A DNA stretch of 64,000 bases from assembly GCA_031394355.1 (NCBI GenBank), contig JANNSU010000072.1:1-64000 (forward strand), given 5' to 3'. The notes below the pieces were generated by a model. The model was not told the origin of the DNA and ran no database searches. It saw only the letters and a program-made list of their open reading frames with translations. This document shows, in pieces, positions 17,210-26,253 of this stretch; the first letter of the stretch is position 1, and every line of letters begins with the position of its first letter. The stretch comes from JAEUMY01 sp031394355. GTDB lineage: Bacteria > Pseudomonadota > Gammaproteobacteria > Burkholderiales > Usitatibacteraceae. Position numbers and translations under genes: made by a program.

Positions 17210-19710
17210 ATCGTCTCAGACTCTCTGCCCGAATGTTGCGGCGAAACTGGCAGGCTGGCGAAAGTCGGGTGCTGCTGTTCGCGCTATTCATCGCGGTTGC
17301 CAGCGTCACAACGGTCGGATTTTTCGCCGACCGGGTGCAGCAGGCACTGAAGCTCCAGGCCAATGAGCTGATTGGCGGTGATCTCGTGTTGATCACGGAT
17401 CAGCCTACGCCAGCGGAGTATCGACCCCTTGCAGAATCCCTCGGCCTGTCAAGGGCCGAAACGGCCACGTTCCCCAGCATGGTAAGCGTCGAAGAGGGCG
17501 GAGCGAGCCTCGCGGAAGTCAAGGCAGTGACCGAAGGCTTCCCGCTGAGGGGACGCGTTCGCATCAGCGATGCCCCGGGGCAGCCTGATCGCGAAGCTGA
17601 CGGTGTACCGTCGCCCGGAACCGTCTGGGTGGCGGAGCCGCTGCTTGGCAAGGCAGACCTCAAAATAGGGGATCTGCTTACAGTCGGTCGGGCAAGGCTC
17701 AAGGTGACCGCGCTTGTCACCAAAGAACCAGACAATGTGCTGGATTACTTTGGTGTGGCGCCGAGGGTGATGATCAATCGCGCCGATCTGGCGGCCACCG
17801 GGCTGGTTCAGGTCGGTAGTCGTGTCACGTATCGATTGCTGCTGTCGGGCGAGGCAGCGGCAGTTGAAGCGTTCCGTACTCAGGTGAAACCGCGTCTGGT
17901 GCGAGGCCAGCGCATGGAGACGGTGCGAGACGCCCGCTCGGAGGTTCGCGTGTCGCTTGACCGTGCCAGCCGTTTTCTGGGTCTCGCAGCGCTGCTGTCC
18001 GTCATTCTGGCGTCCGTAGCGGTTGCATTGGCCGCGCGCCGCTTTTCGCAAAGGCAGATGGACCATTGCGCCATGATGCGTTGCCTGGGTGCTTCGCAAG
18101 CTGACATTTTTCTGTTGAATCTGTATCAATTCGCGATGCTGGGTGTCATGGCGTCTGCGCTGGGCGCCTTGGCTGGTTTTGGCGCGCAGGCGTTGTTGGC
18201 AAGCCTGTTGTCCGGGTTCTTCACCGTGGCACTGCCGGCACCTGGGCCCGTACCCGCTCTTCAGGGTGCGTTGACCGGTTTTGTCCTGCTGCTGGGCTTC
18301 ACCGTGCCACCGCTGCTGAGACTCCGCAGCGTGTCAACGCTGCGTGTACTGAGACGCGATGTTGGCGGTTTGGAAGGGTTCAGTGTCGGGGCTTACGCGA
18401 TGGGACTCTCTGCGCTGGCAGGCCTGATCATCTGGCGTGCTGGTGATGTCAAGTTGGGTGCCATTGCAGTGGGTGGATTTGCGCTTGCTCTGGGTGTCGC
18501 TGCATTGCTTGGATTTGTACTCATTCATCTGGCAGCGGGGCTTCGTGGGCGCATTGCAGGCGTGTTCGGGGGCGCATTGCGCTACGGGCTCGCCAACATG
18601 AAACGCCGTACCGGTGGCAGTCTGGTACAGATCATGGCCCTCGGCCTTGGCATCATGGCAATGCTTTTGCTCACATTGGTGCGCACAGACATCATTTCGC
18701 GTTGGCAGGCGTCCATGCCGAAAGACGCGCCGAACCGGTTCGTGATCAACATCCAGGCGGATCAATTGAAGCCGGTGCAGGACTATTTTTCGGCACGGAA
18801 TCTGGCAACGCCGGATCTCTATCCGATGGTCCGTGGGCGACTGGTGGCCATCAACGAGGCGCCCGTGAACAAGGCAGCCTACAAGGATGAGCGTGCCCGT
18901 CGGATGGTCGAACGCGAGTTCAACATGACCTTTGGTGAGCAACTCAGGCCCGATAACCGGATTGTGGCGGGTGAATGGTGGAAGCCGGGGAGTGGTTCAA
19001 AGTCCTTCTCGGTCGAGGAGGGGCTGGCCAAGTCTCTGGGACTCAAGTTGGGCGACACCCTGACTTATGAGATTGCGGGCAGCCGCTTCACGGGCAGCAT
19101 AGCGAGCCTGCGCCAGGTCGACTGGGATTCCTTCAAGCCGAATTTCTTCGTGATCGCAAGCCCGGGGCTGATCGACAACTATCCCGCCAGTTACATCACG
19201 AGCTTCAAGCTGCAAGCGGGCAATGAAGCGGTGGTCACGGGGCTGGTGAAACAGTTTCCGAATCTGTCCGTGATTGATTTGTCGGCCATCATGCTGCAGG
19301 TTCAGACCATTTCCGATCAGGTTGCCAAAGCCGTGGAATTTGTCTTCCTGTTTGCGCTGTTGGCTGGCCTGGTGGTCTTGTATGCGGCCATTTCCACCAC
19401 CCAGGATGAGCGAGTATTCGAAGGGGCGATCATGCGCACGCTGGGTGCACAGAAGCGCCAGCTCATCATGCTGCAGACAGCTGAATTCCTTGCAATCGGG
19501 GTGCTGGCCGGTGTGGTGGCGGCCGGTGGTGCCATCGGCTTGGGCAAGTTGTTGTCCGAGCAGGTACTTGGCGTCCCCTACGTCATCAATTGGCTCGTGC
19601 CTGCGATCGGTATTGCCGCGGGTGCGATCGGTGTCACTTTGGCAGGTCTGGTTGGGACAAGGGCGACAGTCAATAGCCCGCCTTTGCAAACCATCCGGGG
19701 CGTGACCTGA
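17206..19710 (+). CDS. ybbP: FtsX-like ABC transporter permease YbbP
   Basis: This 834-residue inner-membrane permease has the YbbP layout of two FtsX-type units. One transmembrane segment is at the N-terminus (VLLFALFIAVASVTTVGFF). A periplasmic domain and three helices follow near residues 260-380, then further helices at about 395-500, a second periplasmic domain, and the last three helices from about residue 705. ATG 17206 overlaps the ybbA stop and is preferred over the longer frame. It ends before a perfect 21-bp hairpin shared with bamD. Confidence 0.95.
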   Translation: MNRLRLSARMLRRNWQAGESRVLLFALFIAVASVTTVGFFADRVQQALKLQANELIGGDLVLITDQPTPAEYRPLAESLGLSRAETATFPSMVSVEEGGASLAEVKAVTEGFPLRGRVRISDAPGQPDREADGVPSPGTVWVAEPLLGKADLKIGDLLTVGRARLKVTALVTKEPDNVLDYFGVAPRVMINRADLAATGLVQVGSRVTYRLLLSGEAAAVEAFRTQVKPRLVRGQRMETVRDARSEVRVSLDRASRFLGLAALLSVILASVAVALAARRFSQRQMDHCAMMRCLGASQADIFLLNLYQFAMLGVMASALGALAGFGAQALLASLLSGFFTVALPAPGPVPALQGALTGFVLLLGFTVPPLLRLRSVSTLRVLRRDVGGLEGFSVGAYAMGLSALAGLIIWRAGDVKLGAIAVGGFALALGVAALLGFVLIHLAAGLRGRIAGVFGGALRYGLANMKRRTGGSLVQIMALGLGIMAMLLLTLVRTDIISRWQASMPKDAPNRFVINIQADQLKPVQDYFSARNLATPDLYPMVRGRLVAINEAPVNKAAYKDERARRMVEREFNMTFGEQLRPDNRIVAGEWWKPGSGSKSFSVEEGLAKSLGLKLGDTLTYEIAGSRFTGSIASLRQVDWDSFKPNFFVIASPGLIDNYPASYITSFKLQAGNEAVVTGLVKQFPNLSVIDLSAIMLQVQTISDQVAKAVEFVFLFALLAGLVVLYAAISTTQDERVFEGAIMRTLGAQKRQLIMLQTAEFLAIGVLAGVVAAGGAIGLGKLLSEQVLGVPYVINWLVPAIGIAAGAIGVTLAGLVGTRATVNSPPLQTIRGVT

Positions 19711-19725
19711 TCGGATATCGGGCTA

Positions 19726-19772
19726 CTGCATCAATGAAAACGGCGCCAGAAGCGCCGTTTTCATTGATGCAG
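19726..19772. terminator. perfect 21-bp hairpin between convergent ybbP and bamD (bidirectional terminator)
   Basis: Bases 19726-19746 and 19752-19772 are exact reverse complements, 21 bp, with a five-base loop (CAGAA). The stem centre is AACGGCGC/GCGCCGTT, with A and T tracts in the arms, so it can end transcription from either side. It lies 15 bases after ybbP and 11 bases after the bamD stop. Confidence 0.9.
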
Positions 19773-19783
19773 GTTCGGAACGT

Positions 19784-20602
19784 CTACCAGAGTTTCCACC
19801 ATGGCTTTTGCGCGGGACTCGCAGAGGCGGCATTGTCTGGAAAGTTCTTTTGCAAGACTCGGCGGGCATCTGCGGCCAGCTCCTTCATTTCCAGCTTTTC
19901 GTAGGCCCTCACCATCATTTCCAGCGCATCCTGATTAGCCGGTGCTTGCGGGTAGCGCGTCAGCGTGGCCTGCGCCCGGTTTACTGCGGCAAGGTATGCG
20001 CCACGGTTGTAGTAGTACTTCGCCACCAAAATCTCGTGCCTTGCCAGGGTGTTGACCAGAAAGACCATGCGGGCGCGTGAATCGTCTGCGTATTTGCTCT
20101 CCGGGAAGCGTTCAGCCAGCTCCTTGAAACTGTCAAATGACTCACGCAGCGCTTTCGGATCACGTTCCGACATGTCCTGGCTGAGCCATGAACCCAGAAA
20201 TCCCAGGTCCAGCTTGTAGTGCGTCAGACCCTTCAGGTAGATCGCATAGTCCACGGCTGGATGGTTGGGGTGAAGCTTGATGAAGCGGTCGGCCGCTGCA
20301 ATGGCGGCAGCGCTTTCACCTTCGCGGTAATTGGCGTAGGCGACATCCAGTTGCGCTTGCTGCGAGAAGCGGCCAAAGGGGTACTTCGCCTCCAGTTGTT
20401 CATAGAGCTTGATGGCACCCAGATTGTTGCCGGAGTCCAATTCCTCCCGGGCGGCGCGGTAGAACTGTTCCACGGTCCAGGCCTTTTGCGGATCCAGCTT
20501 GTCACCCAACAAGCCGCATCCCGACAGCAACAAGGTCGTGGTCAGCAGGGTGGACGCCAGCAGGCGGGAGCTCAGGGGCAAAGCGGATACACTGCGCGGC
20601 AT
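19784..20602 (-). CDS. bamD: outer membrane assembly lipoprotein BamD (ComL)
   Basis: This essential lipoprotein of the BAM complex helps insert beta-barrel proteins in the outer membrane. The 272-residue protein has a lipoprotein signal ending TTLLLSGC and TPR repeats (EQFYRAAREELDSGNNLGAI, LYEQLEAKYPFGRFSQQAQL in sections; YPQAPANQDALEMMVRAYEKL). GAGG sits six bases before ATG 20602. The start codon shares bases with the opposite-strand rluD start (CATG at 20600-20603). Confidence 0.96.
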   Translation of the reverse strand: MPRSVSALPLSSRLLASTLLTTTLLLSGCGLLGDKLDPQKAWTVEQFYRAAREELDSGNNLGAIKLYEQLEAKYPFGRFSQQAQLDVAYANYREGESAAAIAAADRFIKLHPNHPAVDYAIYLKGLTHYKLDLGFLGSWLSQDMSERDPKALRESFDSFKELAERFPESKYADDSRARMVFLVNTLARHEILVAKYYYNRGAYLAAVNRAQATLTRYPQAPANQDALEMMVRAYEKLEMKELAADARRVLQKNFPDNAASASPAQKPWWKLW

Positions 20603-21599
20603 GTCGGACCTCGAATTCGAAGACGAAGATTATAGCCCAAGCGTTCAGTCTGCCGTCCGGCGCGAATCGTTTGTGATGGGACATGCCGATGCCGGCCTCA
20701 GGCTGGATCAGGCGCTGGCGCGGCACCTTCCTGATGTTTCCCGCACCAGGCTGGGCGAGCTCGCCCGGGAGGGCTGTGTCCTGGTGGACGGAAAGCCGAC
20801 TGAGCCAAAGCGCAGGCTGGCCGGATTTGAGTGCGTTGAGGTGACACTGCCGCCGCGAGAGCAGGACCAAGCTTTCCTCCCAGAGCCGGTGCCGCTTTCG
20901 ATTGTGCATGCCGATGCGGAGGTGCTGGTGTTGAACAAGCCGGCCGGTCTGGTGGTCCACCCTGCGGCGGGAAATTGGCAGGGCACTCTGTTGAATGGTC
21001 TCTTGCACTTCGACGCCTCACTCGCTCGAGTACCGAGGGCTGGCATCGTGCATCGTCTCGACAAGGACACGACAGGCCTGATGGTGGTCGCACGGACGGA
21101 GAGTGCTCAGACGATGCTGGTTCGACAATTGCAGGCGCGGACTGTGCGCCGTGAGTACGTTGCCATCGCACAGGGTGCCGTTGAGGCACCTGTGCGAATT
21201 GATGCGCCCATCGGGCGACATCCCCGCCAGCGTACAAAGATGGCAGTCGTACCGGAAGATCGAGGTGGCAAGCCTGCCGCGACGCGTGTGGAATTGCTGG
21301 AGTCGATGCCTGCACACTCCTTGATTGAATGCAGTCTGGAAACCGGGCGTACACACCAGATACGGGTCCATCTGCAGTCCATCGGTCATTCCCTGGAGGG
21401 AGACACGACCTATGGGGCGAAACCCTGGACGACCAATCCCACCTGGTCTTCAGCGGTGAAGCGATTCAACCGGCAGGCCCTGCATGCCCGCGGCCTCGCC
21501 TTCGTGCATCCGACGACTGGTCTGACCCTGGCATTCGAGGCGCCGCCGCCGTCAGATTTCGAACAGCTACTCGCATCGCTACGCATTGGCGCGCAATGA
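20601..21599 (+). CDS. rluD: 23S rRNA pseudouridine synthase RluD
   Basis: RluD makes pseudouridines in helix 69 of 23S rRNA. The 332-residue protein has an N-terminal S4 domain (LRLDQALARHLPDVSRTRLG) and a catalytic domain with the aspartate in GIVHRLDKDTTGLMVVA. GRTHQIRVHLQSIGHSLEGD follows. ATG 20601 gives a short acidic leader. Its ribosome-binding site would lie within bamD and is weak, so GTG 20673 is a possible alternative. It overlaps pgeF by four bases. Confidence 0.96.
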   Translation: MSDLEFEDEDYSPSVQSAVRRESFVMGHADAGLRLDQALARHLPDVSRTRLGELAREGCVLVDGKPTEPKRRLAGFECVEVTLPPREQDQAFLPEPVPLSIVHADAEVLVLNKPAGLVVHPAAGNWQGTLLNGLLHFDASLARVPRAGIVHRLDKDTTGLMVVARTESAQTMLVRQLQARTVRREYVAIAQGAVEAPVRIDAPIGRHPRQRTKMAVVPEDRGGKPAATRVELLESMPAHSLIECSLETGRTHQIRVHLQSIGHSLEGDTTYGAKPWTTNPTWSSAVKRFNRQALHARGLAFVHPTTGLTLAFEAPPPSDFEQLLASLRIGAQ

Positions 21600-22354
21600 C
21601 CTTGCCTGGACACCTCACTGCGGACTGGCCCGCGCCTGCGAATATTCGCACCCTGTTCACGACCCGTACTGGCGGGATCTCGTCAGGCGACTTCGGTTCG
21701 TTCAATCTGGGTCTGCAGGTTGGCGATGAGGCGTCCGCGGTCAACGTGAATCGCGAGCGTCTTCGGCACACGGTCGGCGGCGAGCTGGCCTTTCTGTCAC
21801 AAGTGCACGGCACCGATTGCGTCCGACTTCCCCGACTTTCTTCTGCCAGCCCGCTTGTTGCTGACGCTGCATGGACCACTGCTGTCGGCTGCGTCTGCAC
21901 TGTTCTGGTCGCTGACTGCTTGCCGGTATTTCTTGCCCGGCGTGACGGTTCGGCCGTGGGCATTGCGCATGCCGGCTGGAAGGGGCTGGCGCAAGGTGTG
22001 CTTCCCAACATCGTGGCAGCGATGAGCGAGGGCAGGTCAGCGCATGAGCTGGTCGCCTGGCTTGGCCCATGCATCGGTCCCGACGCGTTTGAAGTGGGCC
22101 CGGATGTTCGTGGTGCGTTCCTGGCAAGGGATGCCGGGGCAGGGCACGCATTTCTCGCCAAACCCAACGGTAAATGGCTGGGGAGCCTTCCAGCGCTGGC
22201 CCGACGCAGTCTCAATACTGCAGGTGTGACCGCCGTCTTCGGTGGTGGGGCATGCACCTACTCCGATGCAGAGCGATTCTTTTCCCACCGGCGCGCAACG
22301 CACGCCGGGGCTCGCACCGGGCGCATGGCGGGACTCATCTGGCGTGATGCTTGA
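21596..22354 (+). CDS. pgeF: polyphenol oxidase / purine nucleosidase-like PgeF (YfiH family)
   Basis: This 252-residue protein belongs to the Cu-oxidase_4 (YfiH/DUF152) family. The zinc/copper ligands appear in LSQVHGTDCV (His), VADCLPVFL (Cys) and GIAHAGWKGLAQGV (His), and CIGPDAFEVG is the family block. In E. coli the protein corrects peptidoglycan composition by hydrolysing misincorporated UDP-MurNAc-L-Ser, and homologues act on purine nucleosides. It overlaps rluD (ATGA at 21596). The palindrome at 21638-21649 reads Ala-Asn-Ile-Arg near the N-terminus. Confidence 0.93.
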   Translation: MTLPGHLTADWPAPANIRTLFTTRTGGISSGDFGSFNLGLQVGDEASAVNVNRERLRHTVGGELAFLSQVHGTDCVRLPRLSSASPLVADAAWTTAVGCVCTVLVADCLPVFLARRDGSAVGIAHAGWKGLAQGVLPNIVAAMSEGRSAHELVAWLGPCIGPDAFEVGPDVRGAFLARDAGAGHAFLAKPNGKWLGSLPALARRSLNTAGVTAVFGGGACTYSDAERFFSHRRATHAGARTGRMAGLIWRDA

Positions 22355-22528
22355 CGACTGGCCGGGTGCAGTTCGAGGGCTGACTTGGTGCGGCCCAAGT
22401 GCTGCCCAAGCGCAGCTCAGGTACAGCCCGGGTCGCGTTTGATGGTTTTCTGCGGGGACTTGACAGCCATGTTAGGCTGCATCCATGACACAACTTTGTT
22501 GCATCTGGGCTGATTTTCGGCGGTCTCC

Positions 22529-23299
22529 ATGACTGTCCTGACAGCCATCCTGCTTACCTGCCTCGCTGGCGGCTTGCTGTCTGTTTTGCTGGCCGCAGCG
22601 GTTGCATTTACCGCCCGTCCTTCCTGGATTCCAATGCTGGTGAGCTTTGCGGTCGGGGCGCTGCTGGGTGCCGTGTTCCTCGAGCTATTGCCCCACATTT
22701 TCGAGAAGACATTGGACTACAAGCTCACCGCCATGACCATTCTGGCCGGTCTGCTGATCTTCTTCGTGCTGGAGAAGTTGGTGTTGTGGCGCCACTGTCA
22801 CGACGAGCACTGTGAGACCCATGAAGCCCACGAGCATTCGCATGATCATGGCCGCTCGGGTCTCATGATCACCATTGGCGATACATTGCACAATTTCGTT
22901 GACGGCATCGTGATTGCAGCCGCATTCATGGCGGACATGAAGCTGGGTTTCATCACGGCAATCGCCATACTTGCCCACGAGATTCCCCAGGAGATCGGTG
23001 ACTTTGTCATCCTGCTGCATTCGGGTTATTCCCGGCGCCAGGCCTTTACGCTGAATCTGGTGTCAAGCCTGGCTACGGTCGTGGGTGCGATGCTCGCCTA
23101 TTTTGCGCTGCAGTCACTCTCTGGCTGGGTCCCGGCGATTCTCTGTCTTGCTGTCTCCAGCATGATGTATGTCGCCATCGCCGATCTCATTCCCGGCCTC
23201 CACAAGCGCACTTCTCTCACCGCCACGATCCAGCAAGTCTCCCTGATCGGTCTTGGCATCGGCAGCATTTGGGCAATCCACCTGGTCCTGCCGCACTGA
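22529..23299 (+). CDS. ZIP family divalent metal transporter
   Basis: This 256-residue integral membrane protein has about eight helices. A histidine-rich loop lies between helices 3 and 4 (RHCHDEHCETHEAHEHSHDHG, residues about 87-107, quoted only in part as the metal-sensing loop). The transport-site motifs HNFVDGIVIAAAF and HEIPQEIGDFVIL are in helices 4 and 5. ZIP proteins import zinc or iron into the cytoplasm. A TTGACA-like -35 box lies about 65 bases upstream (22460-22465). No metal regulator gene is adjacent. Confidence 0.93.
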   Translation: MTVLTAILLTCLAGGLLSVLLAAAVAFTARPSWIPMLVSFAVGALLGAVFLELLPHIFEKTLDYKLTAMTILAGLLIFFVLEKLVLWRHCHDEHCETHEAHEHSHDHGRSGLMITIGDTLHNFVDGIVIAAAFMADMKLGFITAIAILAHEIPQEIGDFVILLHSGYSRRQAFTLNLVSSLATVVGAMLAYFALQSLSGWVPAILCLAVSSMMYVAIADLIPGLHKRTSLTATIQQVSLIGLGIGSIWAIHLVLPH

Positions 23300-23464
23300 G
23301 GCCAGTCGGCGTCGCCGTCTGGCTGGTACACCGAAAACCCAAAGAAAAAGCGCGAGTGGCGCCAGCCCGTAAAACACGAAGGTCAGCACGCCGCCGACTA
23401 TTGTTTTCTCGGTGATTGCCATCATCAGCGTGACATACAACCACGCAATCGCTACGATATACAT
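23114..23464 (-). CDS. small conserved membrane protein, 3' end overlapping the ZIP gene
   Basis: The first 60 or so residues (MYIVAIAWLYVTLMMAITE, then GGVLTFVFYGLAPLALFLWVFGVP, then RRRRR) look like a small betaproteobacterial two-helix membrane protein. The frame then runs on for about 55 hydrophilic residues antisense to the end of the ZIP gene (overlap 23114-23299). That tail has the look of shadow sequence. The likely history is loss of the original stop or erosion of the gap between convergent genes. No function is known. Confidence 0.6.
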   Translation of the reverse strand: MYIVAIAWLYVTLMMAITEKTIVGGVLTFVFYGLAPLALFLWVFGVPARRRRRLASVRQDQVDCPNAADAKTDQGDLLDRGGERSALVEAGNEIGDGDIHHAGDSKTENRRDPARE

Positions 23465-23598
23465 GCGTTCGACTTTAACCTATCGAGATCCGGCGTGAAC
23501 GGCTCATGAGCGGTTTCTTCTCCGCTCATTGCCTTTATTGCTGGCTGAATCCTGCAAATTGACCGTCACCTTCAGGCGGACAAACTTCCCGAAATATC

Positions 23599-25293
23599 AT
23601 GACCTCGCATCCGCACCCCACTGCTAGCGCCTCTGCCTTTCCCAATTTCGGCACACTCCCGGACCCAGGCATGGCGGGACAGTTTGCTTCGGTCTACCAG
23701 CAATGGCTGGAGGCCCTGAAGAACGAGCCCACCAAGCTTGCTGAACTGCAGAAGAAGTACATGGATGAGCATGTGAAGCTGCTGCAGCACCTGGTTGACG
23801 GCAAGACAGTGCCCTTGCCGGAAGACAAACGCTTTGCTGGTGACGCGTGGCGGGAGTCCCCTGCTTTTCACTACCTGGCGCATTCCTATCTCATCACCTC
23901 CCGATTGTTTCTGGAAGCCCTGAATGGTCTGGATGTCGCTGCATCAAACAAGCGACGCATGCGTTTCTTTGCCAAGCAGTATTTCGACGCCGTGTCACCG
24001 TCAAACTACCTGATCACCAATCCCGAGGCGATGCAGCAAGCCATGGCATCCAACGGGGAGAGTCTGCAGGCAGGCCTCCGGAATTTGCAGGAGGATATCG
24101 AGAAAGGCCATATCTCGATGACCGATGAGTCGGCATTCACGGTGGGCGGGAACATCGCCTTATCCGAAGGTGAAGTCGTATTTGAAAACGAATTGATCCA
24201 GCTGATCCAATACAAGCCGCTCACGCCAAACGTTCACCTGCGACCATTGGTTATCGTGCCGCCCTGCATCAACAAGTTCTACATTCTTGACCTGCGTCCC
24301 GAAAACTCATTGGTGCGATTTGCCGTGGAGCAGGGGCATACGGTCTTCATGGTGTCCTGGCGGAACGTGAAGGAGGATCTAGGCTATTTGACCTGGGACC
24401 ATTACGTGGCCGATGGCGTGATCAAGGCCATCGATGTGGCGCGCGTGATCACCAATGTGCACAAGATCAATCTGCTCGGGTTTTGCATCGGCGGCACGCT
24501 GTCCTGCTGCGCATTGTCTGTGCTGAAGTCGATGGGGGAAGATGTTGTTGAAAGCCTGACACTCCTGGCGGCATTTCTGGACTTTTCCGATACCGGCGAC
24601 GTCTCTGCCTATGTGGATCGTGCCTTCGTCGAAAAGCGCGAGCGTGAAATCAAGCCTGGCGGTGTCGTGCCCGGCACCGAATTGGCAGCGGCATTTGCCA
24701 GCCTCCGCGCCAACGATCTGGTGTGGAACTATGTCGTCAACAATTACCTCAAGGGACAGACGCCGCCAGCGTTTGATCTGCTTTTCTGGAATGCTGACAG
24801 CACCAATCTGCCTGGGCCGATGTACGCCTATTACATCCGCAATGCTTACCTCGAGAACAATTTCGTCAAGCCCGGCAAACTGACAGTTTGCGGTTATCCG
24901 CTCGACTTCACCAGCATTACGCAGCCTGCATTTGTCTTTGCTGCGAGGGAGGACCATATCGTGCCCTGGCGCACTGCTTTTGAGAGCGCCCGACAGTTGC
25001 GTGGCGAGACTGAGTTCGTGCTGGGTGCCAGCGGCCACATTGCCGGCGTGGTGAACCCGGCCTCCAAGAATCGCCGCAATTATTGGGATGGCGGCAAGTT
25101 TGACCAGTCCGAGATGCGGCCGGAAGCCTGGTTCGATAAGGCCAAGGAAGTACCGGGCAGCTGGTGGCCGCATTGGGCTGGCTGGCTGGAAAACCATGGC
25201 GGCAAGCGCGTGCCTGCCCGCATACAAATGGGCGGCAATGGCTTCGAGCCCATCGAACCGGCTCCCGGACGCTATGTTAAGGAAGCAGCCTAG
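23599..25293 (+). CDS. phaC: class I poly(3-hydroxyalkanoate) synthase PhaC
   Basis: PhaC polymerises 3-hydroxyacyl-CoA into storage granules. The 564-residue protein has the PhaC N-terminal domain, then an alpha/beta hydrolase domain. The lipase-like box is GFCIGG with catalytic C296, with D452 (AREDHIVPW) and H480 (GASGHIAGV). Its length and lack of a PhaE partner fit class I. It heads a polyhydroxybutyrate cluster with phaB 61 bases downstream. The thiolase phaA is not in the window. Confidence 0.97.
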   Translation: MTSHPHPTASASAFPNFGTLPDPGMAGQFASVYQQWLEALKNEPTKLAELQKKYMDEHVKLLQHLVDGKTVPLPEDKRFAGDAWRESPAFHYLAHSYLITSRLFLEALNGLDVAASNKRRMRFFAKQYFDAVSPSNYLITNPEAMQQAMASNGESLQAGLRNLQEDIEKGHISMTDESAFTVGGNIALSEGEVVFENELIQLIQYKPLTPNVHLRPLVIVPPCINKFYILDLRPENSLVRFAVEQGHTVFMVSWRNVKEDLGYLTWDHYVADGVIKAIDVARVITNVHKINLLGFCIGGTLSCCALSVLKSMGEDVVESLTLLAAFLDFSDTGDVSAYVDRAFVEKREREIKPGGVVPGTELAAAFASLRANDLVWNYVVNNYLKGQTPPAFDLLFWNADSTNLPGPMYAYYIRNAYLENNFVKPGKLTVCGYPLDFTSITQPAFVFAAREDHIVPWRTAFESARQLRGETEFVLGASGHIAGVVNPASKNRRNYWDGGKFDQSEMRPEAWFDKAKEVPGSWWPHWAGWLENHGGKRVPARIQMGGNGFEPIEPAPGRYVKEAA

Positions 25294-25354
25294 CCGAAGC
25301 TGGTGCGAATATTCGCAGTACACATCAACACATAATAAAGACGAGGAGAAGACA

Positions 25355-26098
25355 ATGACGCAACGCGTGGCATTGGTATCAGGTGGAATGGGCGGCTTGG
25401 GTGAGGCGATCTGCATGAAGCTGTCGAAGATGGGCATCACGGTTGTGGTGACCTACTCTGCGTCCAACACCAAAGCGGAAGGCTGGCTTGCCGAGATGAA
25501 GGGGAAGGGCTTCGATTTCCACGCAGTCCAGGTGGATGTCTCGGACTATGATTCTTGTGCAGCCGCCATCAAGAAGGTCGAAGGCGATGTCGGTCCGGTG
25601 GACATCCTGATCAACAATGCCGGCATCACCCGCGACATGACCTTCAAGAAGATGACCAAGGTCGACTGGGATGCGGTCATCAACACCAACCTGAACAGCG
25701 TCTTCAACATGACCAAGCCGGTGGTGGATGCAATGGTGGACCGCGGTTGGGGACGTGTCATCAATGTGTCTTCAGTCAACGCCCAGAAGGGTGCATTCGG
25801 CCAGACCAATTATTCAGCAGCCAAGGCTGGCATGCATGGCTTCACCAAGGCCCTTGCCCTCGAGGTGGCGAAGAAGGGCGTTACCGTCAACACCATCTCG
25901 CCCGGCTACATCGGCACGAAAATGGTGACTGCGATTCCGGAGGAGGTACTCAACTCCAAAATCCTGCCGCAGATTCCGGTAGGACGACTGGGCAAGCCCG
26001 AAGAAGTGGCGGGACTTTGCGCCTACCTTGCATCAGACGAGGCTGCGTTTATCACCGGTGCAAACATCGCCATCAACGGCGGCCAGCACATGTTTTAG
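25355..26098 (+). CDS. phaB: acetoacetyl-CoA reductase PhaB
   Basis: PhaB reduces acetoacetyl-CoA to (R)-3-hydroxybutyryl-CoA with NADPH, the step before PhaC. The 247-residue short-chain dehydrogenase has GGMGGLGEA (cofactor loop), NNAGITRD, and catalytic Ser-Tyr-Lys in NVSSVNAQKG and QTNYSAAKAG. GAGGAG precedes ATG 25355. A perfect palindrome copy at 25305-25316 lies in the gap after phaC. It ends before a heptad inverted repeat and the convergent second reductase. Confidence 0.96.
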   Translation: MTQRVALVSGGMGGLGEAICMKLSKMGITVVVTYSASNTKAEGWLAEMKGKGFDFHAVQVDVSDYDSCAAAIKKVEGDVGPVDILINNAGITRDMTFKKMTKVDWDAVINTNLNSVFNMTKPVVDAMVDRGWGRVINVSSVNAQKGAFGQTNYSAAKAGMHGFTKALALEVAKKGVTVNTISPGYIGTKMVTAIPEEVLNSKILPQIPVGRLGKPEEVAGLCAYLASDEAAFITGANIAINGGQHMF

Positions 26099-26103
26099 GC
26101 TGG

Positions 26104-26249
26104 GCGTTAAGCGTTAAGCGTTCAGCGATAAGCGTTGAACGGGGTGGAGGGTCTTGCGAATTTTCGCAAGTCCCTTGTTCCTTCTGAGTATGCTCTGATC
26201 GCCCAACGCCCAACGCCCAACGCCCAACGCCCAACGCCCAACGCCCAAC
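26104..26249. repeat. heptad inverted-repeat element between convergent reductase genes
   Basis: One arm (26104-26138) holds five heptads of the GCGTTAA type. The other (26201-26249) holds seven perfect GCCCAAC heptads, the reverse complement of GTTGGGC. The arms can pair heptad by heptad with occasional mismatches or G-U pairs. A one-mismatch copy of the iterated palindrome (GCGAATTTTCGC, 26156-26167) lies between the arms. The element fills the gap between phaB and the convergent phaB-like gene and may end transcription. Confidence 0.8.
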
Positions 26250-26253
26250 GAAG

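Noticed and set aside
24379..25440. Minus-strand open frame of 353 codons opposite phaC
   Set aside because: Antisense to the conserved PhaC catalytic domain, with no start signal or family features.
26201..26249. Seven GCCCAAC units as a CRISPR array
   Set aside because: Units are seven bases without spacers and pair with an inverse series; there are no cas genes in the window.
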